Under the pieces are notes generated by a model. It did not search any database. It had not been told where the DNA came from and saw only the letters and a list, made by a program, of their open reading frames with translations. A stretch of DNA of 64,000 bases from NCBI RefSeq assembly GCF_017305915.1, contig NZ_JAFKJN010000031.1, positions 1-64,000 on the forward strand, read 5' to 3'. Position numbers and translations under genes: made by a program. Each line of letters opens with the position of its first letter. Position 1 is the first letter of the stretch. This DNA comes from Reyranella sp. (GTDB taxonomy: Bacteria; Pseudomonadota; Alphaproteobacteria; Reyranellales; Reyranellaceae). This document shows, piece by piece, positions 1 through 8,966 of this stretch.

Positions 1-108
1 ACAATCTGGTTCGAATCCCCAAGCTCACGGCCGCCTGACCCGGCTCCCACGGATCGACAGATCACCTGACGCCGCCAGACTTTCCAGTGATCGGGCCCCG
101 CCAAGGCC

Positions 109-132
109 AAAAACTCCGCAGTGAGGAGTTCT
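109..132 (-). terminator. intrinsic terminator of the parE-pyrD operon
   Basis: Read on the minus strand, a six-base-pair stem (AACTCC / GGAGTT, loop of seven) ends directly in a run of Ts (A-run at 109-113 on plus). It lies 12 bases past the pyrD stop, the usual place for a Rho-independent terminator. Confidence 0.65.
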
Positions 133-143
133 TCAGCAGTCTG

Positions 144-1184
144 CTAGAGATCGGCGCCGACCGCATCGGCGACCGAGGCGAAGCAGTCGCGGGCAAGCAG
201 GCCGGCCAGCTCATCCTTGATGCGGCGGACAAGCGGCGGGCCCTCGTAGACCAGCATCGAATAGAGCTGCACCAGGGTCGCACCGGCGCGGATCTTGGCA
301 TAGGCGTCGGCGCCCGAGCCAACGCCGCCGCAGCCGACCAGCGGGAACTGGCGTTCGACCCGCAGTGCCGTCTTGCGCAGCACCTCGGTCGACAGCGCCG
401 TCAGCGGCGCGCCCGACAGGCCGCCGGTCTCGCCGCGCCGCGCCGCGCGCAGCGACGCCGGGCGCGACAGGGTGGTGTTGCCGACGATGATGCCGTCCAT
501 CCGCAGGTCGCGGCAGACGGCGACGATGTCGTCGAGGTCGTCGTCCGTGGCGTCGGGCGCGATCTTCACCAGCAGCGGCACCGGCTTGGCGGCGATCGCA
601 TCCTGCATCCGCTTCAGCAGGTCGGCGAGCTGGGCGCGGCCTTGCAGGTTGCGCAGGCCCGGCGTGTTGGGCGAGGACACGTTGCAGACGAGATAGTCGG
701 CGAACGGCGCCAGCGCGGCCGCGCAGGTCACATAGTCGGCGGCGCGATCGGTGCTGTCCTTGTTGGCGCCGACATTGACGCCGACGAAGCCCTGTCGCGG
801 TCTCGCCCTCAGCCGTGGCAGCGCCGCATCCAGGCCATGCCCGGGAAACCCCATGCGGTTGATCACACCGCGATCCTCGGGCAGGCGGAACAGGCGCGGC
901 CGCGGATTGCCTTCCTGAGGCCGGGGCGTGACGCTGCCGATCTCGACGAGACCGAAGCCCAGGCCGAGCAGCGCATCTGGCACTTCGGCATTCTTGTCGA
1001 AGCCCGCCGCCAGGCCGATCGGGTTGGGCAGGCTGCGGCCCCAGACCTGCACGGCGAGCGCTGGCGGATCGGGCCGGCGGTCGCGCGGCACCAGCCCGCT
1101 TTTCAGGGAGCGGATGGCGAGGCCATGCGCGTCCTCGGCATCGAGGCGCGACAGCAGGAGATCAGCGGCACGGTACCAGCCCAT
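144..1184 (-). CDS. pyrD: dihydroorotate dehydrogenase (quinone), class 2
   Basis: This 346-residue protein is the flavoenzyme that oxidises dihydroorotate to orotate in pyrimidine synthesis, passing electrons to quinone at the inner membrane. The amphipathic N-terminal helix region (residues 1-30), which tethers class 2 enzymes to the membrane, is present. The catalytic-serine loop VSSPNTPG lies at 169-176, and the FMN phosphate loop GCGGVGS at 284-290. Length matches the class 2 family. It is the last gene of a minus-strand series parE - secreted protein - pyrD, with 40 bases between it and its upstream neighbour, and is followed by a hairpin terminator. The first 143 bases of the window hold no other gene I can support. 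Confidence 0.97.
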   Translation of the reverse strand: MGWYRAADLLLSRLDAEDAHGLAIRSLKSGLVPRDRRPDPPALAVQVWGRSLPNPIGLAAGFDKNAEVPDALLGLGFGLVEIGSVTPRPQEGNPRPRLFRLPEDRGVINRMGFPGHGLDAALPRLRARPRQGFVGVNVGANKDSTDRAADYVTCAAALAPFADYLVCNVSSPNTPGLRNLQGRAQLADLLKRMQDAIAAKPVPLLVKIAPDATDDDLDDIVAVCRDLRMDGIIVGNTTLSRPASLRAARRGETGGLSGAPLTALSTEVLRKTALRVERQFPLVGCGGVGSGADAYAKIRAGATLVQLYSMLVYEGPPLVRRIKDELAGLLARDCFASVADAVGADL

Positions 1185-1224
1185 GCCGTCTGGTTAGCAG
1201 AGGTTCGCTGTGGAGCGTTGCGCT

Positions 1225-1794
1225 TTAGCGCATGTTGCCGCCGGTTTGCGGGCGCAATCCCATGGCGTCGCTGAACAGTACCGGGAACAGCTCGCGGAAG
1301 AGCTCGCCCAGGCGCGGATCGTCCGGACCGGTGGCAGCGGTCCAGGCCGTGGCCTGCGACAGGGCCTGGTCGTTGCGGCAATAGACGGCGAACACGTTGA
1401 CGCGGCTGGGCGTGCCGGTCCTGAGGCGCGGCGTGGCGCCGGCGCAGACCGACGGCGCACCGAAGTCACCGGCCGCGTCGAACACCAGCACCAGCCGGTA
1501 ATCGGGGCGCGGCCGCTCGGACGGCACGTCGTAGGTGAAGGTGAGCCGCGGCTGGGGCTTGGCGGCCTGCATCTGGGCCAGCAGCGGGCCGGCGGCCGAG
1601 TCGACCGTCGCGCCCGGGAAGGGCGTCCCGGCCAGCACGACGCGGAAGGGCTTGCCGTCGGCGGCGTTGAAGAACTCGCGGTAGTCGTATTGCGTGGCGT
1701 AGTCGACGCTGCCGATCGTGGCGGCGAACGCCGCGACGGGCAGCAGCGCGGCAGCAACCGCCGCGATCTTCTTCAGCAAAGTCATCTCAGACAT
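1225..1794 (-). CDS. secreted protein of unknown function
   Basis: I do not recognise this 189-residue protein. It starts with a clear Sec signal peptide: lysines at 8-9, a hydrophobic Ala/Leu/Val stretch to about residue 22, and a likely cut after AFA at 22-24. The mature part has no transmembrane segment and two cysteines (around CAGA and YCRND) that could form a disulfide, so a periplasmic location is likely. Its start is only five bases past the parE stop and pyrD follows 40 bases on, so the three genes look co-transcribed. A second in-frame ATG three codons in (Met4) is an alternative start. Confidence 0.7.
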   Translation of the reverse strand: MSEMTLLKKIAAVAAALLPVAAFAATIGSVDYATQYDYREFFNAADGKPFRVVLAGTPFPGATVDSAAGPLLAQMQAAKPQPRLTFTYDVPSERPRPDYRLVLVFDAAGDFGAPSVCAGATPRLRTGTPSRVNVFAVYCRNDQALSQATAWTAATGPDDPRLGELFRELFPVLFSDAMGLRPQTGGNMR

Positions 1795-1799
1795 CCAGG

Positions 1800-3815
1800 T
1801 TAGACATCGAGGTCTTGGGCGAACTTGGCGTTCTCCTGGATGAAAGCGTAACGCTTCTCCGGCTTACGGCCCATCAAATCCTCGACAAGAGTTCGTGTGA
1901 GCATGGCCTCGCGCCGGTCGTCGGTGTCGGCGCCGACCGGCACGTCGACCTTGAGCAGCACGCGCTTGGCCGGGTCCATCGTGGTCTCGCGCAGATGCAC
2001 CGATTGCATCTCGCCCAGGCCCTTGAATCGCGTGATATCGGCCTTGCCGCCGAACGTGGTGCGCAGCAGTTCGTCTTTCTGGGCGTCATCCTGGGCGTAT
2101 TCGGTCTTGCCGCCCTTGGTGATGCGATAAAGCGGAGGTTGCGCGAGGAAGAGATGGCCGTTCTCGATCAGCTTCGGCATCTCGCGATAGAAGAAGGTCA
2201 TCAGCAGCGAGGCGATGTGTGCGCCGTCGACGTCGGCGTCGGTCATGATGATCACGCGCTCGTAGCGCAGCCGGTCGTCGTTGTAGTGCGCGCCGGTTCC
2301 GCAGCCCAGCGCCTGGATCAGGTCCTGCACTTCCTGGTTTTCGCGCAGCTTGTCGGCCGACGCTGAGGCCACGTTCAGGATCTTGCCGCGCAACGGGAGG
2401 ATCGCCTGGGTCTCGCGATTGCGCGCCGCCTTGGCCGAGCCGCCGGCCGAATCGCCCTCGACCAGGAAGATCTCGGTGCCGTCGGCCGCGGTGTTGCTGC
2501 AGTCGGCGAGCTTGCCGGGCAGGCGGAGCTTGCGGGTCGCGGTCTTGCGCTGCTGCTCGCGATCCTGCTTGCGGCGCAGCCGCTCCTCGGCCTTGCCGAT
2601 CACATGCTCCAGCAGGACGGTGCCGGCTTCCTTGTCGCCAACCAGCCAGTGCTCGAAATTGTCGCCGATGATCGCTTCGACCAGCTTGGTCGCCTCGACG
2701 CTGACCAGCTTCTCCTTGGTCTGGCCCTGGAACTGCGGCTGCTCGATGAACACCGAGACCAGGCCGGCGGCGCCGTCGATGACATCATCGGCGGTGATGA
2801 TCCCGCCCTTGCGGTTGTTCGTCAGCTCGGCGTAGCGCTTCAGGCCGCGGACCAGGGCGCTGCGGAAGCCCGATTCGTGGGTGCCGCCCTCGGCGGTCGG
2901 CACGGTGTTGCAGTAGGAGCGGACGAAGCCTTCCTCGTCGTTCGGCCACCACACCGCCCATTCGACCTTGCCGCCGGCGGTACCATTGGTCTCGCTCTTG
3001 GCCTCGCCAGCGAAGGGTTGCGGCACCACGGTCGGCCGCGCGCCGATCTCCGAGACCAGGTAGTCCTTCAGCCCGCCCTCGAAGTGGAACGATTCCTCCT
3101 CGGGCACCGAGCCGTCCTTGGGCAGCAGGCTCTTGTCGCAGCGCCAACGGATCTCGACGCCGCGGAACAGGTAGGCCTTCGAGCGCGCCATGCGGTACAG
3201 CCGCTCGGGCTGGAACTGCTGCTTGCCGAAGATCTCGGTATCGGGATGGAAGGTGACGGTCGTGCCGCGCCGGTTGGGAGCGGGGCCGTTGGACTTGAGC
3301 TTCGACACGGGCTTGCCGCGCGAGAAGGTCTGGACCCAGGATTGCCGGTCGCGCGCCACCTCGACGACGAGCTCGTCCGAGAGCGCATTGACCACTGACG
3401 CGCCGACGCCGTGCAGGCCGCCCGATGTCGCGTAGACCTTGCTGTTGAACTTGCCGCCCGAATGGAGCGTGGTGAGGATGACCTCCAGCGCCGACTTGTT
3501 CTTGAACTTGGGATGCGGGTCGACCGGCATGCCGCGGCCGTTGTCGCGGATCAGCACCTTGTTGCCGGCCTGCATCTCGACATGGATGGTGTCGGCATGG
3601 CCCGCCACGGCTTCGTCCATGGCGTTGTCCAGCACCTCGGCGACGAGATGGTGCATCGCCCGCTCGTCGGTGCCGCCGATATACATGCCGGGGCGCTTGC
3701 GGACGGGCTCCAGCCCCTCCAGCACCTCGATGTCGCGCGCGGTGTAGGAATTGTCCTTGGAGGCGGCACGCTTGCCGCCGGACCGTTCGAACAGGTCGTC
3801 GTTGTTCTTTGCCAT
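1800..3815 (-). CDS. parE: DNA topoisomerase IV subunit B
   Basis: This is the ATPase subunit of topoisomerase IV, which with ParC decatenates replicated chromosomes. The 671-residue protein has a GHKL ATPase site (EVLDNAMDEA, DNGRGMP, GGLHGVGASVVNALS), the TOPRIM core (LVEGDSAGGSAK and MTDADVDGAHI) and the C-terminal KGLGEM motif. Phrases such as AYLFRGVEIRWRC are typical of alphaproteobacterial ParE rather than GyrB, and the absence of GyrB's long insertion agrees. I chose ATG 3815 because the conserved N terminus (MAKNNDDLFE) begins there. The frame stays open 100 codons further upstream, but that part would run antisense through the start of the thioesterase gene. parC is not in the window. 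Confidence 0.95.
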   Translation of the reverse strand: MAKNNDDLFERSGGKRAASKDNSYTARDIEVLEGLEPVRKRPGMYIGGTDERAMHHLVAEVLDNAMDEAVAGHADTIHVEMQAGNKVLIRDNGRGMPVDPHPKFKNKSALEVILTTLHSGGKFNSKVYATSGGLHGVGASVVNALSDELVVEVARDRQSWVQTFSRGKPVSKLKSNGPAPNRRGTTVTFHPDTEIFGKQQFQPERLYRMARSKAYLFRGVEIRWRCDKSLLPKDGSVPEEESFHFEGGLKDYLVSEIGARPTVVPQPFAGEAKSETNGTAGGKVEWAVWWPNDEEGFVRSYCNTVPTAEGGTHESGFRSALVRGLKRYAELTNNRKGGIITADDVIDGAAGLVSVFIEQPQFQGQTKEKLVSVEATKLVEAIIGDNFEHWLVGDKEAGTVLLEHVIGKAEERLRRKQDREQQRKTATRKLRLPGKLADCSNTAADGTEIFLVEGDSAGGSAKAARNRETQAILPLRGKILNVASASADKLRENQEVQDLIQALGCGTGAHYNDDRLRYERVIIMTDADVDGAHIASLLMTFFYREMPKLIENGHLFLAQPPLYRITKGGKTEYAQDDAQKDELLRTTFGGKADITRFKGLGEMQSVHLRETTMDPAKRVLLKVDVPVGADTDDRREAMLTRTLVEDLMGRKPEKRYAFIQENAKFAQDLDV

Positions 3816-3921
3816 GGTTCTTGTCTTCGTCGGCGGCAATTGAGGGGGTCGTCGATGGCCGCTCCGCCCTCGGATATGGTAGGAAAACCCGCGAAAATCA
3901 ACCACATCCGGTGGGGAACTC

Positions 3922-4296
3922 ATGTCCGAATCGCCGCGCGACCCGATCATCCGCACGGTACCGCAGCCTGCCGACATGAACGGAAATGGCGACATTTTCG
4001 GCGGCTGGGTGCTGTCGCAGATGGATATCGCCGGCGGCACCCTGGCGGCCCGGGTGGCGCACGGCCGGGTGGCGACCGTGGCGATCACGGCGATGACCTT
4101 CGTGCAGCCGATCAAGGTCGGCGACCTGGTGTCGATCTACGGCGAGGTGAGCAAGATCGGCCGGACCTCGATCACCATCGACCTCGAGACGGTGGTGCAG
4201 CGCCGGCTCGATCCGACACCCATTCAGGTGACGCACGGCACCTTCGTGTTCGTGGCCATCGACGACGACGGCAAGCCACGGCAAGTAAGGCCATGA
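3922..4296 (+). CDS. acyl-CoA thioesterase, YciA-type hotdog protein
   Basis: A 124-residue single hotdog-fold protein predicted to hydrolyse acyl-CoAs in the cytoplasm. The catalytic-helix region N-GDIFGGWVLSQMD (about residues 20-36) with its conserved Asn/Asp pair and the following VTVAITAMTFVQPIKVGD strand are typical of YciA. Start is ATG 3922, divergent from parE across 106 bases. Its TGA overlaps the ATG of the DUF1007 gene (ATGA), so the two are probably translationally coupled. The substrate cannot be read from the sequence. Confidence 0.88.
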   Translation: MSESPRDPIIRTVPQPADMNGNGDIFGGWVLSQMDIAGGTLAARVAHGRVATVAITAMTFVQPIKVGDLVSIYGEVSKIGRTSITIDLETVVQRRLDPTPIQVTHGTFVFVAIDDDGKPRQVRP

Positions 4297-4952
4297 AGCT
4301 CGCTGCCCTCGCGGCTGCCATGGTCCTGGCGCCCACGTTTGCCACGGCCCATCCGCACGTGATCATTTCGCAGGCGGTGCGCGTGATCGAGGAGCAGGGC
4401 GCCTACACACAGGTCGAGATCGAATGGCGCTTCGATCCTTATGCGAGCGAGGACGAGATTCCCGCGATCGACGAGGACAAGGACGGCAAGATCTCGCCCG
4501 AGGAACTCGCGCTGCTGGTGCGCGACACCATGCCGAGCCTGCAGCAGTTCGGCTTCCAGACCTGGCTGAACACCGGCGACAACGACTTTCAGCCCCGGAC
4601 GACCAGCGTCTTCACCGCCGCGATCGAGAACCCCGCGACCTTCAAGCCGCCCGAATGGGATCGCACGGCTGGCGACGGCGAGAAGATGCCCGAGAACAAG
4701 CGCCAGGAGCAGCCCGCCGATCCCGCCGCGGGCCCGCCGCGCAACCTGGTCTACACGTTCCGCTTCACGCTGCCGCAGCCCGCCCGGACCTTCACCATCA
4801 CGACCTACGACGTCGACGACATGATCCGCTTCGAGGTCGACAAGGCGTCGCTGCCGGCGCAGTGCGCGCTCGACAAGCATCCGACCTACAAATCGGAGTT
4901 CGTTCCCGGACAGCCGGTGCATGCGGACAGGGTGACGTGCCGCCTTCCTTGA
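4293..4952 (+). CDS. DUF1007 family periplasmic protein with an EF-hand loop
   Basis: This 219-residue protein has a signal peptide ending around ATAHPHV (residues 17-22) and the His-rich AHPHV mature N terminus typical of DUF1007 proteins, which are often described as periplasmic parts of uncharacterised transport systems. At about residues 59-70 it carries a full EF-hand loop (DEDKDGKISPEE) with acidic residues at positions 1, 3, 5 and 12, so calcium binding is likely. An ABC partner or nickel/cobalt permease, sometimes found beside DUF1007, is absent here. It overlaps the upstream thioesterase by four bases and the downstream permease by 16 bases. Its biological role is unknown. Confidence 0.85.
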   Translation: MKLAALAAAMVLAPTFATAHPHVIISQAVRVIEEQGAYTQVEIEWRFDPYASEDEIPAIDEDKDGKISPEELALLVRDTMPSLQQFGFQTWLNTGDNDFQPRTTSVFTAAIENPATFKPPEWDRTAGDGEKMPENKRQEQPADPAAGPPRNLVYTFRFTLPQPARTFTITTYDVDDMIRFEVDKASLPAQCALDKHPTYKSEFVPGQPVHADRVTCRLP

Positions 4953-5827
4953 CGCCGCCGGCACCCGCGTACCGTCCGTGGCTCGGCATCTTCTTCATGT
5001 GCGTGGCCTGCGCGCTGTTCCCGGTCCAGAACGCCTTCGTGAAGCTGCTGACCGGCATCTATCCCTTCCAGCAGGTCGTGTGGGTCCGGCTCGCCGTGCA
5101 TCTCGCCCTGATGTGCGTCGTCTTCCTGCCGCGTCGCGGTTCGGCGCTCCTGCGCACCAGGGCACCCATGCAGCAGGTGATCTGCTCGGTGGGGCTGCTC
5201 GGCTCGACGCTCTTCTTCTTCAGCTCGGCAAAGTACATCGGCGTCACGGAGGCGATCGCCATCTCGTTCGTCGCGCCGCTCGCCGTGACCTTCCTCGCCT
5301 GGCCGCTGCTCGGTGAGCGCATCACGTTCCTGCGGCTGGCGTCGGTCGTGATCGGCTTTGCCGGCGTGATGATCGTCATCCGCCCCGGCAGCGCGGTCTT
5401 CCAGTGGGCCTCGCTGATGATGCTCGCGAGCGCCATTTTCTACGCGATCTACCAGATCGTCGTCCGACGGGTCGCCGCCGTCGACTCGCCGGCGACCACG
5501 GCCTTCTATTGCGCGCTCGGCTGCACGCTGGTGACGTCATTCGTCGTGCCGTTCCATTGGCGGACGCCGGACAACTGGCTCGACCTGGCGATGATGGTGT
5601 CCCTGGGCATCTCGGGCGGCTTCGGCCACTACTGCGTGGCGCGAGCCTTCAGTTACGCGCCGGCCAACCTGATCGCGCCCTTGAACTACACGCAGATGAT
5701 CGGCTCGGTCGCGATCGGTTACCTGATGTTCGCGGAGATCCCGGATTTCTATACTTGGCTCGGCAGCGCCGTGATCATCGCTGCCGGCCTGCTCGTGGGA
5801 TGGCAGGGCCGCCGAAAGAGTGCCTGA
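4937..5827 (+). CDS. EamA/DMT-family inner-membrane transporter
   Basis: A 296-residue polytopic membrane protein with about ten hydrophobic segments in two EamA repeats, the drug/metabolite transporter layout. The second repeat carries the family-typical NLIAPLNYTQMIGSVAIGYL segment. The start is taken as GTG 4937, preceded by ggacagg and overlapping the DUF1007 stop by 16 bases. The next in-frame ATG is inside the first membrane segment and would truncate it. Substrate is not predictable. It sits in a plus-strand run with the thioesterase and DUF1007 genes and is followed after 11 bases by the lyase gene. Confidence 0.88.
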   Translation: MPPSLTPPAPAYRPWLGIFFMCVACALFPVQNAFVKLLTGIYPFQQVVWVRLAVHLALMCVVFLPRRGSALLRTRAPMQQVICSVGLLGSTLFFFSSAKYIGVTEAIAISFVAPLAVTFLAWPLLGERITFLRLASVVIGFAGVMIVIRPGSAVFQWASLMMLASAIFYAIYQIVVRRVAAVDSPATTAFYCALGCTLVTSFVVPFHWRTPDNWLDLAMMVSLGISGGFGHYCVARAFSYAPANLIAPLNYTQMIGSVAIGYLMFAEIPDFYTWLGSAVIIAAGLLVGWQGRRKSA

Positions 5828-5838
5828 AGGAGGAGAGC

Positions 5839-6759
5839 ATGCCGTATCTCGTCGCGTCAGATCTGCCGAAGGAGTCGGCCGGCGCCCGCTTCCGGGCATT
5901 GCTCGGGCGTCCCGGCATCCTGCCGATGCCCGGCACGCACAACGGCCTCGCCGCCCTGCAGGCCAAGAAGGCGGGCTTCGAGGCGATCTACCTCTCGGGC
6001 GCGGCCATGTCGGCATCGATGGGCTTGCCCGACCTCGGCGTCATCACGGTCGACGAGGTCTGCTTCTTCATCCGCCAGGTCACGCGGGCGAGCGGCCTGC
6101 CGCTGCTGGTCGACGGCGACACCGGCTACGGCGAGGCGCTGAACGTCATGCACATGGTCCGCGCCTTCGAGGAGGCAGGGGCGGGCGCCGTCCATATCGA
6201 GGACCAGCTTCTCCCCAAGAAGTGCGGCCATCTCAACGACAAGAAGCTCGCCGAGCCGCACGACATGGCGGCCAAGGTCCATGCCGCCGCCAAGGCGCGG
6301 CGCGACCTGGTGATCGTCGCCCGCACCGATGCCGCGGCGAGCGAGGGCATTGACGGCGCGGTCGCCCGCGCCAGGCGCTACCTCGAGGCCGGCGCCGACG
6401 CGATCTTCCCCGAGGCGCTGATCAACGCCGAGATGTTCCGCGCCTTCGCCCAGGCGATGCCGGGCGTCAAGCTGCTCGCCAACATGACCGAGTTCGGCCG
6501 CACGCCATTCTTCACCGCCTCGGAGTTCGAGGCAATGGGCTATCGCATGGTGATCTGGCCGGTGTCGGCCTTCCGCGTCGCCAACAAGGCGCAGGCCAAG
6601 CTCTACGCCGCCATCAAGCGCGACGGCGGCGCCCAGAACATGATCGGCGAGATGCAGACCCGCGCCGAGCTCTACGAGACGATCGGCTATCACCAGTACG
6701 AGGCGTTGGACGCCTCGATCGTGCAGACGGTCGTCCCGCAGGGCATGCCGCAGCGTTAG
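5839..6759 (+). CDS. prpB: methylisocitrate lyase-type enzyme (isocitrate lyase/PEP mutase superfamily)
   Basis: A 306-residue TIM-barrel lyase. The active-site loop KKCGH (residues 127-131, Cys129 as general acid) and metal-binding DGDTGYG (92-98) match 2-methylisocitrate lyase, which splits 2-methylisocitrate to pyruvate and succinate in the propionate cycle. Length fits PrpB and is too short for AceA. A strong AAGGAGGAG ribosome site precedes ATG 5839. No prpC, prpD or acnM gene is nearby, so a related C-C lyase on another malate-type substrate is possible. The TAG overlaps the amidase stop on the other strand by four bases. Confidence 0.82.
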   Translation: MPYLVASDLPKESAGARFRALLGRPGILPMPGTHNGLAALQAKKAGFEAIYLSGAAMSASMGLPDLGVITVDEVCFFIRQVTRASGLPLLVDGDTGYGEALNVMHMVRAFEEAGAGAVHIEDQLLPKKCGHLNDKKLAEPHDMAAKVHAAAKARRDLVIVARTDAAASEGIDGAVARARRYLEAGADAIFPEALINAEMFRAFAQAMPGVKLLANMTEFGRTPFFTASEFEAMGYRMVIWPVSAFRVANKAQAKLYAAIKRDGGAQNMIGEMQTRAELYETIGYHQYEALDASIVQTVVPQGMPQR

Positions 6760-8168
6760 AGTCCGAGGCTCGAAAGATCCGGGGCGCGACGGTGGAAGTC
6801 GGTCGCGTCCTGGAATGCCTTGCCGAGCTTCAGCACGTCGGCTTCGGCGTAGGGCTTGCCGACGATCTGGATGCCGACCGGCAGCCCGCCCGAGAAGCCG
6901 CTGGGCATCGCTAGCGCACACAGGCCGAGGTAGTTGCCCGGCCGCGTCAGGTAGCCCGGGATCGGCGAGGTCTCCTCGACCTCCGACAGCGGGATCGCCG
7001 GCACCGCATTGGTCGGGACCAGCAGGGCGTCGTAGGGCTTCATCCACTGGGCGAACTCGGCGCGGCGCTGCTTCATGCGGCGCAGCTCCTCGGCATAGGC
7101 GCCCGGCAGGAAGTGCCTGCCGAGCAGCGCACGGCCGCGCACGCCGGGGCCGATCGGCTTGCTCATGTCCTCGATCCAGTCGCGGTGCAGGGAGAACATC
7201 TCCGACGTCGAGATCGTACCCGCCGCCTGCGCCATGTCGAAGAACCACGAAGGCAGGCGCACCGCCTCGACCGTCGCGCCCAGGCTCTCGAAGGTGCGCG
7301 CCGCCGTCTGCCAGGCCCGTGTCACGTCGGGATGCATGAAGTCCGGCAACTGCTTCGAATCCGGAACCGCGATGCGCAACCCCTCGATCGAGCCGCCCTT
7401 GGTCGCCAGGGTGAAATCCTCCAGCGGCTGGTCGAGCGTCGTCGGGTCGCGTGGATCGGGTGCGGCCAGCGCATTCAACAAAAGGGCGCAGTCCTCGACG
7501 CTGCGTGCCATCGGGCCGATCGAATCGAGCGTCCAGCTCAAGAGCATCGTGCCGTGCAGGCTGATGCGGCCGAAGGTGACCTTCAGGCCCACGAGCCCGT
7601 TGAATGCGCAAGGGATGCGCACCGACCCGCCGGTGTCGCTGCCGATGCCGGCCGGCGCCAGGCGAGCGGCAACCGCCACACCGGTGCCGCTCGACGAGCC
7701 GCCCGCCGTGCGATGGGTCTCGAGGTCCCACGGATTGACCGGCGCACCCATCAGCGGGTTGGTGCCCCAGCCGCCGAAAGCGAACTCGACCATGTGCAGC
7801 TTGCCGAGCGGGAACATGCCCGCGGCCGTCAGCCGCTCGACCGTGGCCGAGGTCTCGGTCGCGACCCGCTTCTCCCACATCTTCGAGCCGCCGGTGCCGA
7901 CGCGGCCCTTGATGTCGCACAGGTCCTTGTAGGCCATCGGCAAGCCGTGCAGCGGCCCGAGCGGAAAGCCTCCCGCGCGCGCGGTGTCGGCGGCGTCGGC
8001 CATTGCGCGCGCTTCCTCGACGTAGACCTCGTTGAAGGCATGCAGCTTGCCGTCCGCCCTGGCGATCCGGACAAGCAGGGCTTCGGCGATCTCGCGCGAG
8101 GAGAACTTCTTGGCGGAGAGGCCCGCTGCCAGCTCCGTCAGGGTCAAGTCATGCAGTCCGCCGCTCAT
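6756..8168 (-). CDS. amidase signature enzyme
   Basis: A 470-residue amidase of the Ser-cisSer-Lys class. The triad is visible: Lys81 (MAYKDL), the cis-serine in GGSSSG near residue 158 and the nucleophile Ser182 in GSDTGGSVR. The 24- and 77-residue spacings fit the family. There is no gatB or gatC nearby and the protein resembles catabolic amidases more than GatA, so it probably hydrolyses a small amide. ATG 8168 shares a base with the SDR stop (TGATG), so the SDR and amidase are one transcription unit. A convergent four-base overlap with the prpB-like gene ends it. Confidence 0.88.
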   Translation of the reverse strand: MSGGLHDLTLTELAAGLSAKKFSSREIAEALLVRIARADGKLHAFNEVYVEEARAMADAADTARAGGFPLGPLHGLPMAYKDLCDIKGRVGTGGSKMWEKRVATETSATVERLTAAGMFPLGKLHMVEFAFGGWGTNPLMGAPVNPWDLETHRTAGGSSSGTGVAVAARLAPAGIGSDTGGSVRIPCAFNGLVGLKVTFGRISLHGTMLLSWTLDSIGPMARSVEDCALLLNALAAPDPRDPTTLDQPLEDFTLATKGGSIEGLRIAVPDSKQLPDFMHPDVTRAWQTAARTFESLGATVEAVRLPSWFFDMAQAAGTISTSEMFSLHRDWIEDMSKPIGPGVRGRALLGRHFLPGAYAEELRRMKQRRAEFAQWMKPYDALLVPTNAVPAIPLSEVEETSPIPGYLTRPGNYLGLCALAMPSGFSGGLPVGIQIVGKPYAEADVLKLGKAFQDATDFHRRAPDLSSLGL

Positions 8169-8911
8169 CAGTAGGTCGCCCTTCCGCCGGAGAGATCGAA
8201 CGCCGCGCCGGTCGCGAAGGTGCAGAGCGGGGAGGCGAGCCACGCCACCATCTCGGCCACCTCGTCGACTTCGCCGAAGCGGTTCATCGGGATCTTGGAC
8301 AGCATGTACTGGATGTGCTGCTCGGTCATCTGGCTGAACAACTCTGTCTTCACCACCGCCGGCGCCACGCAGTTCACCAGCACGCCGCTCGTCGCAAGTT
8401 CCTTGCCAAGCGACTTGGTCAGCCCGATCACGCCGGCCTTCGAGGCCGAGTAGGCCGAAGCGTTGGGGTTGCCTTCCTTGCCCGCGACCGAGGCGATGTT
8501 GACGATGCGGCCCCAGCCGCGTTTGACCATGCCCGGCGCGACCGCGCGGTTGCTCAGGAACACGCCGGTCAGGTTGATGTCGAGCACCTGCTTCCAGGCA
8601 TCGACCGGATACTGGATGACCGTTGCGTTGGGCCCGGTAATGCCCGCGCTGGCGACGAGGATGTCGGGCGCCGCGAGATCCTTCTCGGTCTTGGCCAGTG
8701 CAACATTGATTGATTGTTCGCTCGTGACATCGACCTCGACGGCGATCGCATCGCCGAGCGACGCGGCCGACTGCTTCGCACGGTCCATGTCGCGGTCCCA
8801 CAGCGCCACCCGGCCTCCGCCGGCGGCGATTTTCGCAGCGCAGGCGAGGCCGATTCCGCGCGCGCCGCCGGTTACCACGGCGGTGCGGCCCTTGAACATG
8901 TCGGACGCCAT
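8168..8911 (-). CDS. short-chain dehydrogenase/reductase, FabG-like
   Basis: A classical SDR of 247 residues with nucleotide-binding TGGARGIG (14-21), the NxxG-like SAGI motif (88-91), and the catalytic Ser141, Tyr154 and Lys158 of the SxnYxxxK site. It should reduce a ketone or oxidise an alcohol with NAD(P)H. A strong GGGGAGGAAG site precedes ATG 8911. As first gene of the SDR-amidase pair it probably serves the same unknown catabolic route. There is no fab operon around it, so a housekeeping fatty-acid role is unlikely. Confidence 0.88.
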   Translation of the reverse strand: MASDMFKGRTAVVTGGARGIGLACAAKIAAGGGRVALWDRDMDRAKQSAASLGDAIAVEVDVTSEQSINVALAKTEKDLAAPDILVASAGITGPNATVIQYPVDAWKQVLDINLTGVFLSNRAVAPGMVKRGWGRIVNIASVAGKEGNPNASAYSASKAGVIGLTKSLGKELATSGVLVNCVAPAVVKTELFSQMTEQHIQYMLSKIPMNRFGEVDEVAEMVAWLASPLCTFATGAAFDLSGGRATY

Positions 8912-8966
8912 GCTTCCTCCCCTAAACGCTTGAATTGACGCAGTTTCCGCATCATATCGGAGGGAC

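Noticed and set aside
1..40. A GGTTCGAATCC string resembling the T arm of a tRNA at the left edge
   Set aside because: The flanking five-base stems do not pair (TCTGG against CCCCA), and no acceptor end or discriminator follows, so it is not supported as a tRNA end.
3816..4115. N-terminal extension of 100 residues for ParE
   Set aside because: It would be antisense to the start of the thioesterase gene and the conserved ParE N terminus begins at 3815.
5839..6759. A complete propionate (methylcitrate) operon around the PrpB-like gene
   Set aside because: No citrate synthase-like, PrpD-like or aconitase-like gene is nearby.
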